A DNA stretch of 64,000 nt from Halioglobus maricola (GTDB taxonomy: Bacteria; Pseudomonadota; Gammaproteobacteria; Pseudomonadales; Halieaceae): the NCBI RefSeq assembly GCF_009388985.1, contig NZ_CP036422.1, forward strand, positions 3,176,501 to 3,240,500. Reading direction: 5' to 3'. Positions 28,422 through 36,968 of the stretch are shown in pieces (position 1 is the stretch's first letter; each line of letters opens with the position of its first letter). The notes under the pieces were generated by a model, which made no database searches, was not told where the DNA came from, and was given only the letters and a program-made list of their open reading frames with translations. The position numbers and the translations under genes are program-made.

Positions 28422-31400
28422 TCAGCGCGCAGCGGACCCGCGCGCTGAGTTAAGGCGACGACCACCTGCAGCCATCAACAGCATGGCGATCAACCACACC
28501 ATACCCTGCGGACCAACCGGAATCGCCTGCGGGGTATTGGTGTCGGTCGTTGTGGGCGAACCGGGTGCAGGCGCTGGAGAAGGCGCAGGCAATGTGCCGG
28601 GAGGCTGTGTCAGACAAGCCGGCGTCGCCGGTGGATAACCCAGCGTTACTTCCACTTCCGGATTCACGCTGAGTCGCAGAACCAGTTCTGGTACCCGGTC
28701 ATCTGGCACTTCTGACCATACGCCATCTTCTTCGATCCAACCCGGCCAGCCCACACCATTGTCGAACGCATCGACCACCATACCGGGCCACAGAACGGTG
28801 CCTGTAGATGGCTGATTCTGCAGGCGCTGGACCAGACGGCCTTCAGTGCTGAGTAGCTCCACCGTCACATCAGAGCCGTCGTAGTTCAGCAGTTCATAGT
28901 CGATATACGCCGCATTCTGAATACAGGCAGAAGCGCTGCTGACCAACAGATCGACGGCCGACAGGTTCTCCCCAAAGTTGTTGTCGACACTATCTTCACC
29001 GGGTGCGAGGACAATCACACTAATCACGTCATCCACCGAATCATCGCCGCGCGAGACACCGTCGACGGTGCCCGCGGTATCCTGCCCATCGGTCCAATCC
29101 TCTGGATGCGTTTCAGTCACGGTGTACTCGCCCGGAGGCAGCCCTTCAAAGCTGTAACTGCCGTCCGGGCCAGTTACCACCACCAGGTTCACAGGCCCAG
29201 TCAGAGTGATAGTCACACCTTCTATACCCGCTTCACCCGGGTCAAAGACGCCGTCATCATTGGCGTCAAAATAGACATTGCCGGAGATGCTGACAGGCAG
29301 TACCTCGGAGAAATTGTTATCAGGAGAACCACTCACCTCGGCAGCATCACCACTGTCGGTAAGAATAATCTCTGCAACCTGACTGGTAGGGCTACCGCTC
29401 ACGGGATTGGAAGCCACACCTGGAGTGCCGCCGCTACCCGCATACGTCTCGATGGTGCCGGGCGTTGTAACGCTGTTGAGTGTATCGTCGGGTTGAGTTG
29501 GCTGGCACACCGAGTAAGTATCGGCAGCCAGCTCACTAAAGAGGTAATTGCCCTGGTCATCCGTCAGCGTCGAATCCAGAAGAGCGCCGCTACAATCAGC
29601 CCCAGTGCGCAGTTCGATCACGTTTCCGGGTATGGGCGTAGAGTCCCCTGCCAGATAAGTGCCGTCTGGTACCAGTTGGTTGTCCAGGAACACCTTGCCG
29701 GAAATGTAGCCCAGCGTGCTGACCTTGAGAGGCCCATTCGCTGGCGCGAGGTTAGTACCAAAGTTAGTCACCAGGGCACCAACAGGAATGCTGTTGAGAT
29801 AGTCACCTGCCTCGGGTGCTGTCACGTCTACGGACACCACACAGCCCCCTTCAGGGACCACCGTGCCACTCGCAATGGTAATTACAGACTCTCCGGCATC
29901 TGCATCAACTATGCCGGTTCCATCCGGACAGCTTGTCGTTATATTGGCGGGGTCGGCTACCACCATCTGCGCAGGATCACCTGGCAGATTATCAACAAGA
30001 TCTGCCTCCAGCGTCATCTCCGCTTCATTGTCATTGCCGATAACAATAGTCAGTGTTGAGGCAACGTCCGGCGCTACCACAGGTGGCGCAAATCCCTTGC
30101 TGACGGCCGGTGGTTCAGCCACAACAATTTGCGCCTGGGTGCCAGGCAAGTTATTGATGCCTTCGAAACTGGTGACTTCCCCTTCCGCAATTTCATTAAT
30201 GTAGGTACCCGGGATGTTACTGACGACATTGGCAGTGACAGTACAGATGGCACCGGTTTCACCCGCAGGTGGCAGGGTCGCTCCCGTCAGACGCAACTCA
30301 CGCCCGGCAGCTACGCCAGTGACGAGGCCATCAATACAGGTCGTTGCAATATCAGGCACGTCCGCCAACACCAGTCCATCTGGCAGGCTGTCGACAAAAT
30401 TCACCTCCGTCAGCGTTCCGGTATTCGGGTTTTCCAGACGGATGGTCAGAGGGGCGTCTGCGCCAGGCAGCCTCGCTGCCACGCCGGTGGTAAAGTCGAA
30501 GGGATCGTCCGCATCGAGGGTGAGGTCATCGAAGGCCTTGGTAACGATCAAGCGTTGACGCACTTCAAGACGGGCGGTGGTTTCCGGGTGAGGAACTGTC
30601 AAGCCGTTGGAGGTCAGGGAGTCTGCCTCGATGACGTTGAGATAGCTGTCTTCCACCGTGGAGTAGACATCAACTTCGAGATAACAAGATGCCGCTTCAG
30701 CACCCTGGGCCGGACCGATAGAACCACCGCTGAGGCGTACACTGGCAGCATCAGGGAAGTCCACCAGGGCACCGCCGCCGCAGTTGGAGAAGGCATTGGG
30801 TTCGTCCGCCACGAGCAGCCCAGAGGGAAACTGATCAACCAGCTCCATCGCGGTGATACTCTCGGCACGCGCATTGAATATGGTGATGCGCAGTGTTGAA
30901 ATCTCATTGGGGCCCACGACTGACGGCGTGAAGGTCTTGCTGATACCCGCGTCAGACGTTGTACTGAGATTGCTCTGGGCAAAGGAACTTGAGTTCGTCG
31001 CTCCCTGATCGGACTCGATGCTGTTTTCCGGGATTGTATTTGTAATGGTACCGACAGTCGTAGAAGTGACTCTTACCTGAACAGTACAACTGGCATCTGC
31101 CGCCAGGCTTGCTCCAGACAAACCGACACTCTGGGACCCAGGCGCCGCTGACACAATGCCGCCCGGGCAAGTGGTGGTCGCCTCAGGCGCTGCTGCGATC
31201 CGCATGCCGTTGGGCAAGGTACCGGTGGTGCCATCCATGGTGAAGTAGTCAGTGACCTGAACATTGGTGAGGTCCTGGTCTGCGTTGCGAATCTCAATTG
31301 TCAGCAGAGAAGATTCACCTGGCACAGCCACACCGGGTTCAATCGATTTGGAGATCAGCGGGACTTCCAGCGGGATGTAGTTCAACGTGGCGCTGATAGG

Positions 31401-34010
31401 ATTCCGATTGAGTAGGCCACCATCGGCCGTGACACCGCCAGCGGGAATCTCGTTAACCCAGTTCTCAGTGCCGGTCGCGATAACATCAAAGCGCAGTTCA
31501 CAACTCGCCAGGGGCGCCAGCGTTGCACCGCTGAAGGCGACACTGCTGTTTCCCGGCACGGCGTCGATAACAGTTGGGCCGTTACAGGTGGTGTAGCTGT
31601 TATCTGGATCTGCCACCAGCATGCCTGCGGGCAAATCATCCGTGAAGGCGACACCCGTAATCGGACGGGAGGCGTCCAGACTCACCAGCTCGATGCTGAC
31701 GGTGGAACGGCCGCCGGAGCCCGCCGAATCCGGCAGAAACAGTTTGCTCACTGCCAGCGCATCCGTGTAGGTGAGCGTGGCATCGTCCGATTCATTCAAG
31801 ATGGTCGTCGTTCCATTGGCGTTTTGGCGCACTGCAGAACTATTGACCGTATTTGGATACTCACCCGCAGGCCCAACCACGTCGACGGCGACCATGCAGG
31901 TGCCCGGGTCTGAACCATCGTAAGCTGGCACAGTGCCACCATTCAGCGCAATCGACGTTGAACCGCTTACCGCGGTCACCGAGCCGCCACAGGTATTGCT
32001 GATGTTCGCCGGGCTTGCCACACGCAGCTGCTGGAATGCACCGGCAGACGGCAAAGTGTCACTCAGGGTCAGACTGGACAGACTGCTGACAGAGCGATTT
32101 GCAACCGTGAAGCTCACACGCGAGGGAGTGCCCTCATTTACCGCAACGCTGTCCTCGCCATCGAACTGCTTGAGCACGGTCATGGTATCCAGCGGATTCA
32201 CCTCTGTGGAGCCAGACCCAACGTTATTACAGATGCGCGGAACAGTGCCGTAGCAAACATCGCCGGCAGCTATTTCATTTTCAGTGTCGCCACTGCCGTC
32301 AGGGTCGAGCATCGCCCAGAAAGAAATCGTACAAGTGCCAGGGGTGTTGGTAGCGGCACTTCGTCCCGGCACCGTTGGGATAGTAAAGGTGAATGAGCTG
32401 GCGCCAGGTGATGCGCCATTCAGATCCAGAGCGCCACAAGCTGGGCTGAGCGTGGGAGCAAAACCACCACTGAGAAGCAGGGTAGAGCCGTTCTGTAAGC
32501 TGTCGGTGACATCAACATCTGAAAGCACGCTGGTGGAGTAGTTCTGAATTTCCACCTCGTAGTTCACCGGGTCACCTGGTGATGCATCCTCCGGGCTAAC
32601 CTGTTTGAGCACTCGCAAGCGGTCAGCCACCAGCACAGTTGCAGACTGCGCCTGGCTCACGACACCATCCACCGTATCCACTGCGCCAGCAGGTATCTCG
32701 TTCGTATAGGTGGTTGGCGTGTCTGCGCCAGGCGTGGTGCCTGTATAAGCCACCCTGATGACACATTCGCCGCCACCGGGGATATCAAACCCGGCAACAT
32801 TGAAGCCCTCGCCACCGCTCTCGAGTGAGGTGCTGCCACCACAGCTGTTAGCGATATCAGCGGAGGAGCCGATCAAAAGGTTGCCGACGTAGGGAGCTGC
32901 TGAAATAGGATTGTCCGTAAAGCCATCAACGGTCAGGTCAGCTGAACCGCTATTGGTCAGCGTAATAGTGAATGTATTCTCTTCACCACTGGCGACAACT
33001 CCGGGGTTAAATCGCTTGCGAACGGCGAGCGGCGAGCGGGCGCGCACACGCTGGGACGCATCGCTGGCCGGGGCCAGGCCCTCGTCGCTGGTGAAGGTGT
33101 CAGTAGAAATGGTATTTGTGCGGGAGCGGGTGTAAACGCCATCAGAGTGGCGGGCCCGTACCTCCACATCGATCGTGCAGCTGGTATCTGGCGCCAGATT
33201 AATACCGGACACCGCCACCTGGGCCGCAGCACCTGTAGTCAAGTCGACTGTGCCACCACAGGTGCCCCCCACCGGGGTGCCTGCAGGCTCGATAATTGCA
33301 CCGTCAGAACCGGCCGTCGGGAATATATCCAGAAACCCGATATTGTTGAGGGAGACAGTGGAATCGCGATTATGCAGAGTAAAACGCAGCGTCTTGAGGG
33401 CACCTCCGACGATGACAACGTCGTCGCCCACGAATGATTTCTCCCACTCGGGTTGATCAGCGGACTGCAGCGTGATGCCTTGTGGGCCACCCGTATTGTT
33501 GGCGCCCTGGTCAGAATCGACCTCGCCCCTCAGCAGCGAGTAGACCAGCGTGGAGCTTTCGCCATCCACAGAATAGGCGACGATCGGAATATCCAGGTAA
33601 CAGAGCCCCAGTGCCGGGATGGTCAGGCCTGCGAGAGAAATATCTGGATTGCCCGGGGTGGTCGTGAGCACGCCTCCGCACTCTCCCTCATCAACAATGC
33701 TTGCAGGCCCGTTGACCAGCAGTCCGTTGAGCGCATTTGTCGGCAATGCCTTGCTGAAGTTGACGCCAGTAATAGGCGTGGCGGAGCCATTCGACAGGGT
33801 AACTCGCAGGCTCGTCGCCTCGCCCGGGTACACCAGAATACTGTTGGGTGTCGTCGCTCCCGGATTAACATTGACGCTGAAATCGGCATTGGTCGCCTGG
33901 GCCAACACCCCCTGCGACATGGCAAGCGACGCTAGGGCGACCACTGCACGAAACGAGGTATTGGACGGAATACGCCGGCCTATATTGCGGATAATGTTGC
34001 GGAATTTCAC
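28422..34010 (-). CDS. Very large secreted repeat protein (DUF11/DUF7933-type repeats, SdrD_B-like domains, C-terminal sorting-like helix)
   Basis: I take the GTG at 34010 as start: AGAGG lies upstream and the product then opens with a basic stretch and signal peptide ending SQGVLAQA. The 1862-residue protein has about ten consecutive beta-sandwich repeats of 120-150 residues, each with a K-x-F/L-x-P opening, 'LT(I/V)xxxN', 'TDxLPxGLxVA', a Cys in S/TTCGG, 'LSGAxLxxxxSC' and 'NxIPAGxVxS'. Each normally has two cysteines that could form one disulfide. Two SdrD_B-like domains follow; the second has FDANDDGVFDPGE, a calcium-loop-like motif. The C-terminus has a Pro/Thr-rich spacer, IPVGPQG, a hydrophobic helix and RRLNSARG, resembling the IPTL-CTERM class of sorting tags. 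It is probably an anchored surface adhesin or matrix protein, on the opposite strand to ssrA. Confidence 0.85.
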   Translation of the reverse strand: MKFRNIIRNIGRRIPSNTSFRAVVALASLAMSQGVLAQATNADFSVNVNPGATTPNSILVYPGEATSLRVTLSNGSATPITGVNFSKALPTNALNGLLVNGPASIVDEGECGGVLTTTPGNPDISLAGLTIPALGLCYLDIPIVAYSVDGESSTLVYSLLRGEVDSDQGANNTGGPQGITLQSADQPEWEKSFVGDDVVIVGGALKTLRFTLHNRDSTVSLNNIGFLDIFPTAGSDGAIIEPAGTPVGGTCGGTVDLTTGAAAQVAVSGINLAPDTSCTIDVEVRARHSDGVYTRSRTNTISTDTFTSDEGLAPASDASQRVRARSPLAVRKRFNPGVVASGEENTFTITLTNSGSADLTVDGFTDNPISAAPYVGNLLIGSSADIANSCGGSTSLESGGEGFNVAGFDIPGGGECVIRVAYTGTTPGADTPTTYTNEIPAGAVDTVDGVVSQAQSATVLVADRLRVLKQVSPEDASPGDPVNYEVEIQNYSTSVLSDVDVTDSLQNGSTLLLSGGFAPTLSPACGALDLNGASPGASSFTFTIPTVPGRSAATNTPGTCTISFWAMLDPDGSGDTENEIAAGDVCYGTVPRICNNVGSGSTEVNPLDTMTVLKQFDGEDSVAVNEGTPSRVSFTVANRSVSSLSSLTLSDTLPSAGAFQQLRVASPANISNTCGGSVTAVSGSTSIALNGGTVPAYDGSDPGTCMVAVDVVGPAGEYPNTVNSSAVRQNANGTTTILNESDDATLTYTDALAVSKLFLPDSAGSGGRSTVSIELVSLDASRPITGVAFTDDLPAGMLVADPDNSYTTCNGPTVIDAVPGNSSVAFSGATLAPLASCELRFDVIATGTENWVNEIPAGGVTADGGLLNRNPISATLNYIPLEVPLISKSIEPGVAVPGESSLLTIEIRNADQDLTNVQVTDYFTMDGTTGTLPNGMRIAAAPEATTTCPGGIVSAAPGSQSVGLSGASLAADASCTVQVRVTSTTVGTITNTIPENSIESDQGATNSSSFAQSNLSTTSDAGISKTFTPSVVGPNEISTLRITIFNARAESITAMELVDQFPSGLLVADEPNAFSNCGGGALVDFPDAASVRLSGGSIGPAQGAEAASCYLEVDVYSTVEDSYLNVIEADSLTSNGLTVPHPETTARLEVRQRLIVTKAFDDLTLDADDPFDFTTGVAARLPGADAPLTIRLENPNTGTLTEVNFVDSLPDGLVLADVPDIATTCIDGLVTGVAAGRELRLTGATLPPAGETGAICTVTANVVSNIPGTYINEIAEGEVTSFEGINNLPGTQAQIVVAEPPAVSKGFAPPVVAPDVASTLTIVIGNDNEAEMTLEADLVDNLPGDPAQMVVADPANITTSCPDGTGIVDADAGESVITIASGTVVPEGGCVVSVDVTAPEAGDYLNSIPVGALVTNFGTNLAPANGPLKVSTLGYISGKVFLDNQLVPDGTYLAGDSTPIPGNVIELRTGADCSGALLDSTLTDDQGNYLFSELAADTYSVCQPTQPDDTLNSVTTPGTIETYAGSGGTPGVASNPVSGSPTSQVAEIILTDSGDAAEVSGSPDNNFSEVLPVSISGNVYFDANDDGVFDPGEAGIEGVTITLTGPVNLVVVTGPDGSYSFEGLPPGEYTVTETHPEDWTDGQDTAGTVDGVSRGDDSVDDVISVIVLAPGEDSVDNNFGENLSAVDLLVSSASACIQNAAYIDYELLNYDGSDVTVELLSTEGRLVQRLQNQPSTGTVLWPGMVVDAFDNGVGWPGWIEEDGVWSEVPDDRVPELVLRLSVNPEVEVTLGYPPATPACLTQPPGTLPAPSPAPAPGSPTTTDTNTPQAIPVGPQGMVWLIAMLLMAAGGRRLNSARGSAAR

Positions 34011-34258
34011 TACAGACTGCCTCTTACATTTACGTGCTTCACGCCATGGGGACTGAACTCCGCCAGTTTTCTCACCCGATTCGCCGCGACTATACAGAGT
34101 ATGCTTACGCAAGTTTTGCCCAAAACGATGAGTTGTGGACCAGGTCACGAAACCCGCTAGATAGCGGTAATAAGCACGAGAAATAGATAATTTTGACTAA
34201 GTTTCACGACCCCAGGATGACTCGTCCGGAAATTTCCGCATTCAGGTGCCAAATTGGG

Positions 34259-34264
34259 TATAAT
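34259..34264 (+). promoter_or_regulatory. -10 element of ssrA
   Basis: TATAAT followed by GCGCG, 12 bases before the mature tmRNA 5' end; precursor transcription would begin near 34271. No strong -35 is visible; the GC-rich discriminator is typical of stable-RNA promoters under growth-rate control. Confidence 0.7.
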
Positions 34265-34276
34265 GCGCGGTTCTAC

Positions 34277-34667
34277 GGGGGTGATTTGGATTCGACGACG
34301 GATACAAAACCTTCTGGTGCATGTCGTGATGACAGCCAATCACGTTAATCGAAAGCTGTAACTTTATAGTTGCCAACGACGACAACTACGGTGCTCAGCT
34401 GGCTGCGTAAGCAGTCAAAAGACACCATCTAGTAGCTTCGGCTCTAGCGGTCATAAACAAGGTGCCAGTACCGCGCTTACTGACTGTCATATAGAACTGG
34501 ACCGCAGCAAGGTATGTTCTGGGCTTTGCTGTTAAAAATTACAGAACTCGCCAATCACGTCCTGCCCGTTGGGCTGTGTGCGGTTAACTTAATTAACGGA
34601 ATCTAAGCATGTAGAGCCAAAGGCAGCGGTCTGACGGACGCCGGTTCAATTCCGGCCACCTCCACCA
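34277..34667 (+). ncRNA. ssrA: Transfer-messenger RNA (tmRNA, SsrA), one-piece
   Basis: tmRNA rescues stalled ribosomes with SmpB, adding a degradation tag. The gene begins GGGGGUGAUUUGGAUUCGACG and ends with a T-arm (GGUUCAAUUCC) and CACCUCCACCA. The first seven and last seven bases pair to form the acceptor stem, including a G3-U pair, the alanine identity element, so alanylation by AlaRS is expected. CCA is genome-encoded. The 391-base length is within the usual range for one-piece tmRNA. The tag reading frame lies at 34372-34410. A Rho-independent terminator follows at 34681. The 3' end is repeated in diverged form at 35771. Confidence 0.98.
34372..34410 (+). other. tmRNA tag-peptide reading frame
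   Basis: The resume codon GCC begins a 12-codon frame encoding ANDDNYGAQLAA, ended by TAA. Its last residues LAA form the recognition end for ClpXP/ClpAP as in other bacteria; the DDNY start fits the gammaproteobacterial pattern, with an extra GAQ compared with the E. coli/Pseudomonas tags. Confidence 0.95.
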
Positions 34668-34673
34668 ACTCAA
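34643..34673 (+). repeat. Repeat copy 1: 3' end of tmRNA (att-like)
   Basis: These 31 bases, from the T-loop of tmRNA through CCA and six bases beyond, recur at 35771-35801 with 26 of 31 identical and no gaps. The first 11 and last 8 bases are exact. Tyrosine recombinases commonly integrate at exactly this part of ssrA. Confidence 0.7.
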
Positions 34674-34680
34674 GAAAAAC

Positions 34681-34703
34681 AGCCCCTTAACCGGGGCTTT
34701 TTT
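34681..34703 (+). terminator. Rho-independent terminator of ssrA
   Basis: AGCCCC (34681-34686) and GGGGCT (34693-34698) form a stem with a six-base loop, followed by six T. It ends eight bases before the ATG of the next gene. Confidence 0.9.
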
Positions 34704-34711
34704 ATGCGAGC

Positions 34712-35755
34712 ATGAAACTTACACACATCAGCGACACTCTCCTCGATGAGGCCAGCTCCCCCGCCCTACTGCGTGAGGCGCTGGACGCGTTCAGCGACCT
34801 TTGCAGTGCAGCCAGCGGCATCGTGCCCGACCGCAGCTTTGATGCCTGGGCTGGAGACTCGCTGCTGGACAACGGGGTAGCCATTAACCCACAGGCCGCC
34901 GCCCACTGCGTAACCGACTATCAGCGTAGTGTGATCTATATACGCGGTGCCTATGCGGCAATTAAAGCCGCCCGTGAACGGTTCAACGGCCCGATTCAGA
35001 TCCTGTACCCCGGCTGCGGCCCATTCGCCACATTGCTGCTGCCACTGCTGGAAAAATTCCACCCCGACGAACTCGAAGTGCACCTACTGGACATCCACCA
35101 GCAATCACTCGAAAGTGTTAGCGCGCTCATTCAGATTGTTGGCCTGGACGGGTATCGCATCACCTACGTGCAGGACGATGCCTGCCATTATCAGCACCCC
35201 ACTCGCCCCCACGTCATCATCGTTGAGACGATGCAGAAGTCGCTGGAGCAGGAACCGCAATTCGCCGTCACCGCAAACCTGGCGCCCCAGTTACACGAAC
35301 GTGGAATATTCATACCCCAGAAAATCGAGGTTGAGTTGTGCCTGGCTGATCTGGACAGTGAGACAGCTGCATTTAAACAAGGTGCGACGCTGGACCCTGA
35401 CATGCTGACAAAGACGGGCAAACGCCACCCACTGGACACTGTGCTCAGCCTCACACCCCAGCGCGCTGCCGCGCTGCTACAAAATGCTCAACAAGACGAC
35501 ACCACTGGCGCAATAACGCTGAACCCGGTGTACGTCACAATTCCTCCACTCGCCAAACTTGAAAATTTTGACGCCGTTTTGTTTACGCGTGTGCAGGCGT
35601 TTGAGCAGTACCAGCTACTGGACTATGAATCGGAGATCACCCTGCCGCTACGCTGCAGTGAACTGGCGCCGCTGCGGGCTGGAACGAGCTACCGGGTTAG
35701 TTTTCGGCTTGGGAGCTATCCGAAGTTCTGCATTGATCAGGGTGAGGATGAATGA
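34712..35755 (+). CDS. Methyltransferase-like (Rossmann-fold) protein, possible element cargo
   Basis: The 347-residue protein has an N-terminal helical region and a central Rossmann-type motif I, IQILYPGCGPFATLLLPLL (~95-113). Then come LEVHLLDIHQQSLES (motif II-like, Asp in the strand end), a second acidic segment YVQDDACHY and HVIIVETMQKSLEQEPQ, the usual order for S-adenosylmethionine-dependent methyltransferases. The C-terminal ~100 residues are beta-rich, as in PRMT-like enzymes. The substrate is unknown. The gene lies between the two copies of the tmRNA 3' end. The leader after the ssrA terminator is only eight bases and no clear Shine-Dalgarno sequence is seen, so how it is transcribed and started is unclear. 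Confidence 0.6.
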   Translation: MKLTHISDTLLDEASSPALLREALDAFSDLCSAASGIVPDRSFDAWAGDSLLDNGVAINPQAAAHCVTDYQRSVIYIRGAYAAIKAARERFNGPIQILYPGCGPFATLLLPLLEKFHPDELEVHLLDIHQQSLESVSALIQIVGLDGYRITYVQDDACHYQHPTRPHVIIVETMQKSLEQEPQFAVTANLAPQLHERGIFIPQKIEVELCLADLDSETAAFKQGATLDPDMLTKTGKRHPLDTVLSLTPQRAAALLQNAQQDDTTGAITLNPVYVTIPPLAKLENFDAVLFTRVQAFEQYQLLDYESEITLPLRCSELAPLRAGTSYRVSFRLGSYPKFCIDQGEDE

Positions 35756-35770
35756 GGGGCTGTGGGTTTG

Positions 35771-35801
35771 GGTTCAATTCCCGCCGCCCCAAACAACTCA
35801 A
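35771..35801 (+). repeat. Repeat copy 2: diverged tmRNA 3' end (relic attachment site)
   Basis: GGTTCAATTCC...CAACTCAA repeats the tmRNA 3' end at 34643-34673 with five substitutions, two of which alter the CCA region, so it cannot act as a functional acceptor end. It lies 16 bases after the methyltransferase stop. Bases 35802-35940 beyond it are A+T-rich and without a gene. Confidence 0.65.
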
Positions 35802-35940
35802 TACCGGTAATAATGTATGTGTTGTTTCAACATTTCCCGGAAATCCGAACTGGAAGTAACGAAGAGCAACTAGGGAAGTTAACGAATTTAACGGGAATGA
35901 ACTTAGATATCGTAATGTAGCGGTCAGCTTATCCTCTGGT

Positions 35941-36264
35941 CTATTTGTACGATTTACAAAAACCACCTGAGGTATACATGCCTGTCGGGCACCTATCCCC
36001 CACCTTTTCGATCACTTCCTCTTCCGCCGCCTTTGCACCATAGGCTTTGCAGTAGCCTCCCGATTTGTACCAGCCCGTTGGGCACCGGCCACCCGAGGTA
36101 TTCGCGACTATCTTGATGCCACGCTTATCCGTGCTGGAAAAGGTCTTGCAGTAATCGCCGGAGGAATAGCTCCCGGTGGGGCAGTCGCCATCTACTTTCG
36201 GGAATACGTCAGCGTGGGTGTACGCGGAGAACAACAGGCAGGTGATCAGTAGTTTCGATTTCAT
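35941..36264 (-). CDS. Small secreted protein with three Cys-pair repeats
   Basis: I start it at MKSKLLITCLLFSAYTHA, which gives a typical signal peptide; the open frame further upstream is not needed. The mature ~90 residues consist of three copies of a 15-residue unit with pattern C-P-T-G-x-Y-x-S-G-x-Y/F-C-K-x-Y/F: CPTGSYSSGDYCKTF, CPTGWYKSGGYCKAY and CPTGMYTSGGFCKSY, separated by ~18-28 residues. Each unit could close a small disulfide loop in the periplasm or outside. I do not recognise a function; it resembles short Cys-repeat peptides of unknown role. It lies on the A+T-rich side of the ssrA-linked scar and is divergent from the DUF427 gene. Confidence 0.65.
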   Translation of the reverse strand: MKSKLLITCLLFSAYTHADVFPKVDGDCPTGSYSSGDYCKTFSSTDKRGIKIVANTSGGRCPTGWYKSGGYCKAYGAKAAEEEVIEKVGDRCPTGMYTSGGFCKSYK

Positions 36265-36443
36265 AGGACTAAGGATAATGCCTTGGGGCGCCAAATAAAC
36301 CGTGTACGCATATACATGTCGGCTTTTCAGGCGTGTTCGGTCGAGTAAACAAACCTGCGCCAATCCTGCGCCACGCAATCAGGCACTGAGCTGATTCATA
36401 TCTCCCTCCGTATCTACCGTATAGCGTTCGCGGAGATCAACCC

Positions 36444-36956
36444 ATGTGGCAATACACTGGCAAACAGCGCCCACCCTTCGCCGATGAGCCCGGCCCGGAC
36501 CAGGAATCGGTATGGGATTACCCACGGCCACCCGCTCTGGTGCCCTGCGATGCGCTCGTTGAGGTATTCGATGTGAGCTTACTGTTGGCGTCTACCACGT
36601 GCTCACTGCGCATTTTGGAAACTGCCAGCCCACCCACCTTTTATCTGCCGCCTGACGCCGTGGACTGGAGCCAGCTGGTGGAAGTGCAGGGCTCGTCTTT
36701 CTGTGAATGGAAAGGGGCCGCCACTTACTGGTCTCTGGCAAATGATCCAGGTGGCCCTATGGTGGGCTGGAGCTATGAGCAACCCAGCAGCAGCTTCGCG
36801 GCGATCATGGGCTACACCTCCTTCTATCCTCGTCTCCTAAAGTGCCATGTTGACGGCGAGCGTGTTCAGCCACAGCCCGGGGGCTTTTACGGAGGATGGA
36901 TCACCAGCAAGGTAGCGGGCCCGTTCAAAGGCGAGCCGGGCACCGGGCACTGGTAA
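36444..36956 (+). CDS. DUF427 domain protein
   Basis: The 170-residue protein matches DUF427 from end to end: MWQYTGKQRPPFADEPGPDQESVWDYPRPP, LETASPPTFYLPPDAVDWS, CEWKGAATYW, GYTSFYPRLLKCHVDGERVQPQPGGFYGGWITSKVAGPFKGEPGTGHW. DUF427 proteins are small beta-rich cytoplasmic proteins of unknown biochemical role, frequent in actinobacteria and proteobacteria. GGAG with a suitable spacing precedes the ATG. It is convergent with the DM13 gene and divergent from the Cys-repeat protein. Confidence 0.88.
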   Translation: MWQYTGKQRPPFADEPGPDQESVWDYPRPPALVPCDALVEVFDVSLLLASTTCSLRILETASPPTFYLPPDAVDWSQLVEVQGSSFCEWKGAATYWSLANDPGGPMVGWSYEQPSSSFAAIMGYTSFYPRLLKCHVDGERVQPQPGGFYGGWITSKVAGPFKGEPGTGHW

Positions 36957-36968
36957 CAACGCCCGGGA

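Noticed and set aside
29106-30059. Plus-strand open frame inside the large repeat protein gene
   Set aside because: It is antisense to a strongly supported coding region and has no family motif.
28422-34010. Repeating unit structure of the large gene as a possible CRISPR or DNA repeat array
   Set aside because: The repeats are at protein level, 120-150 residues and diverged in DNA; no short exact repeats with spacers.
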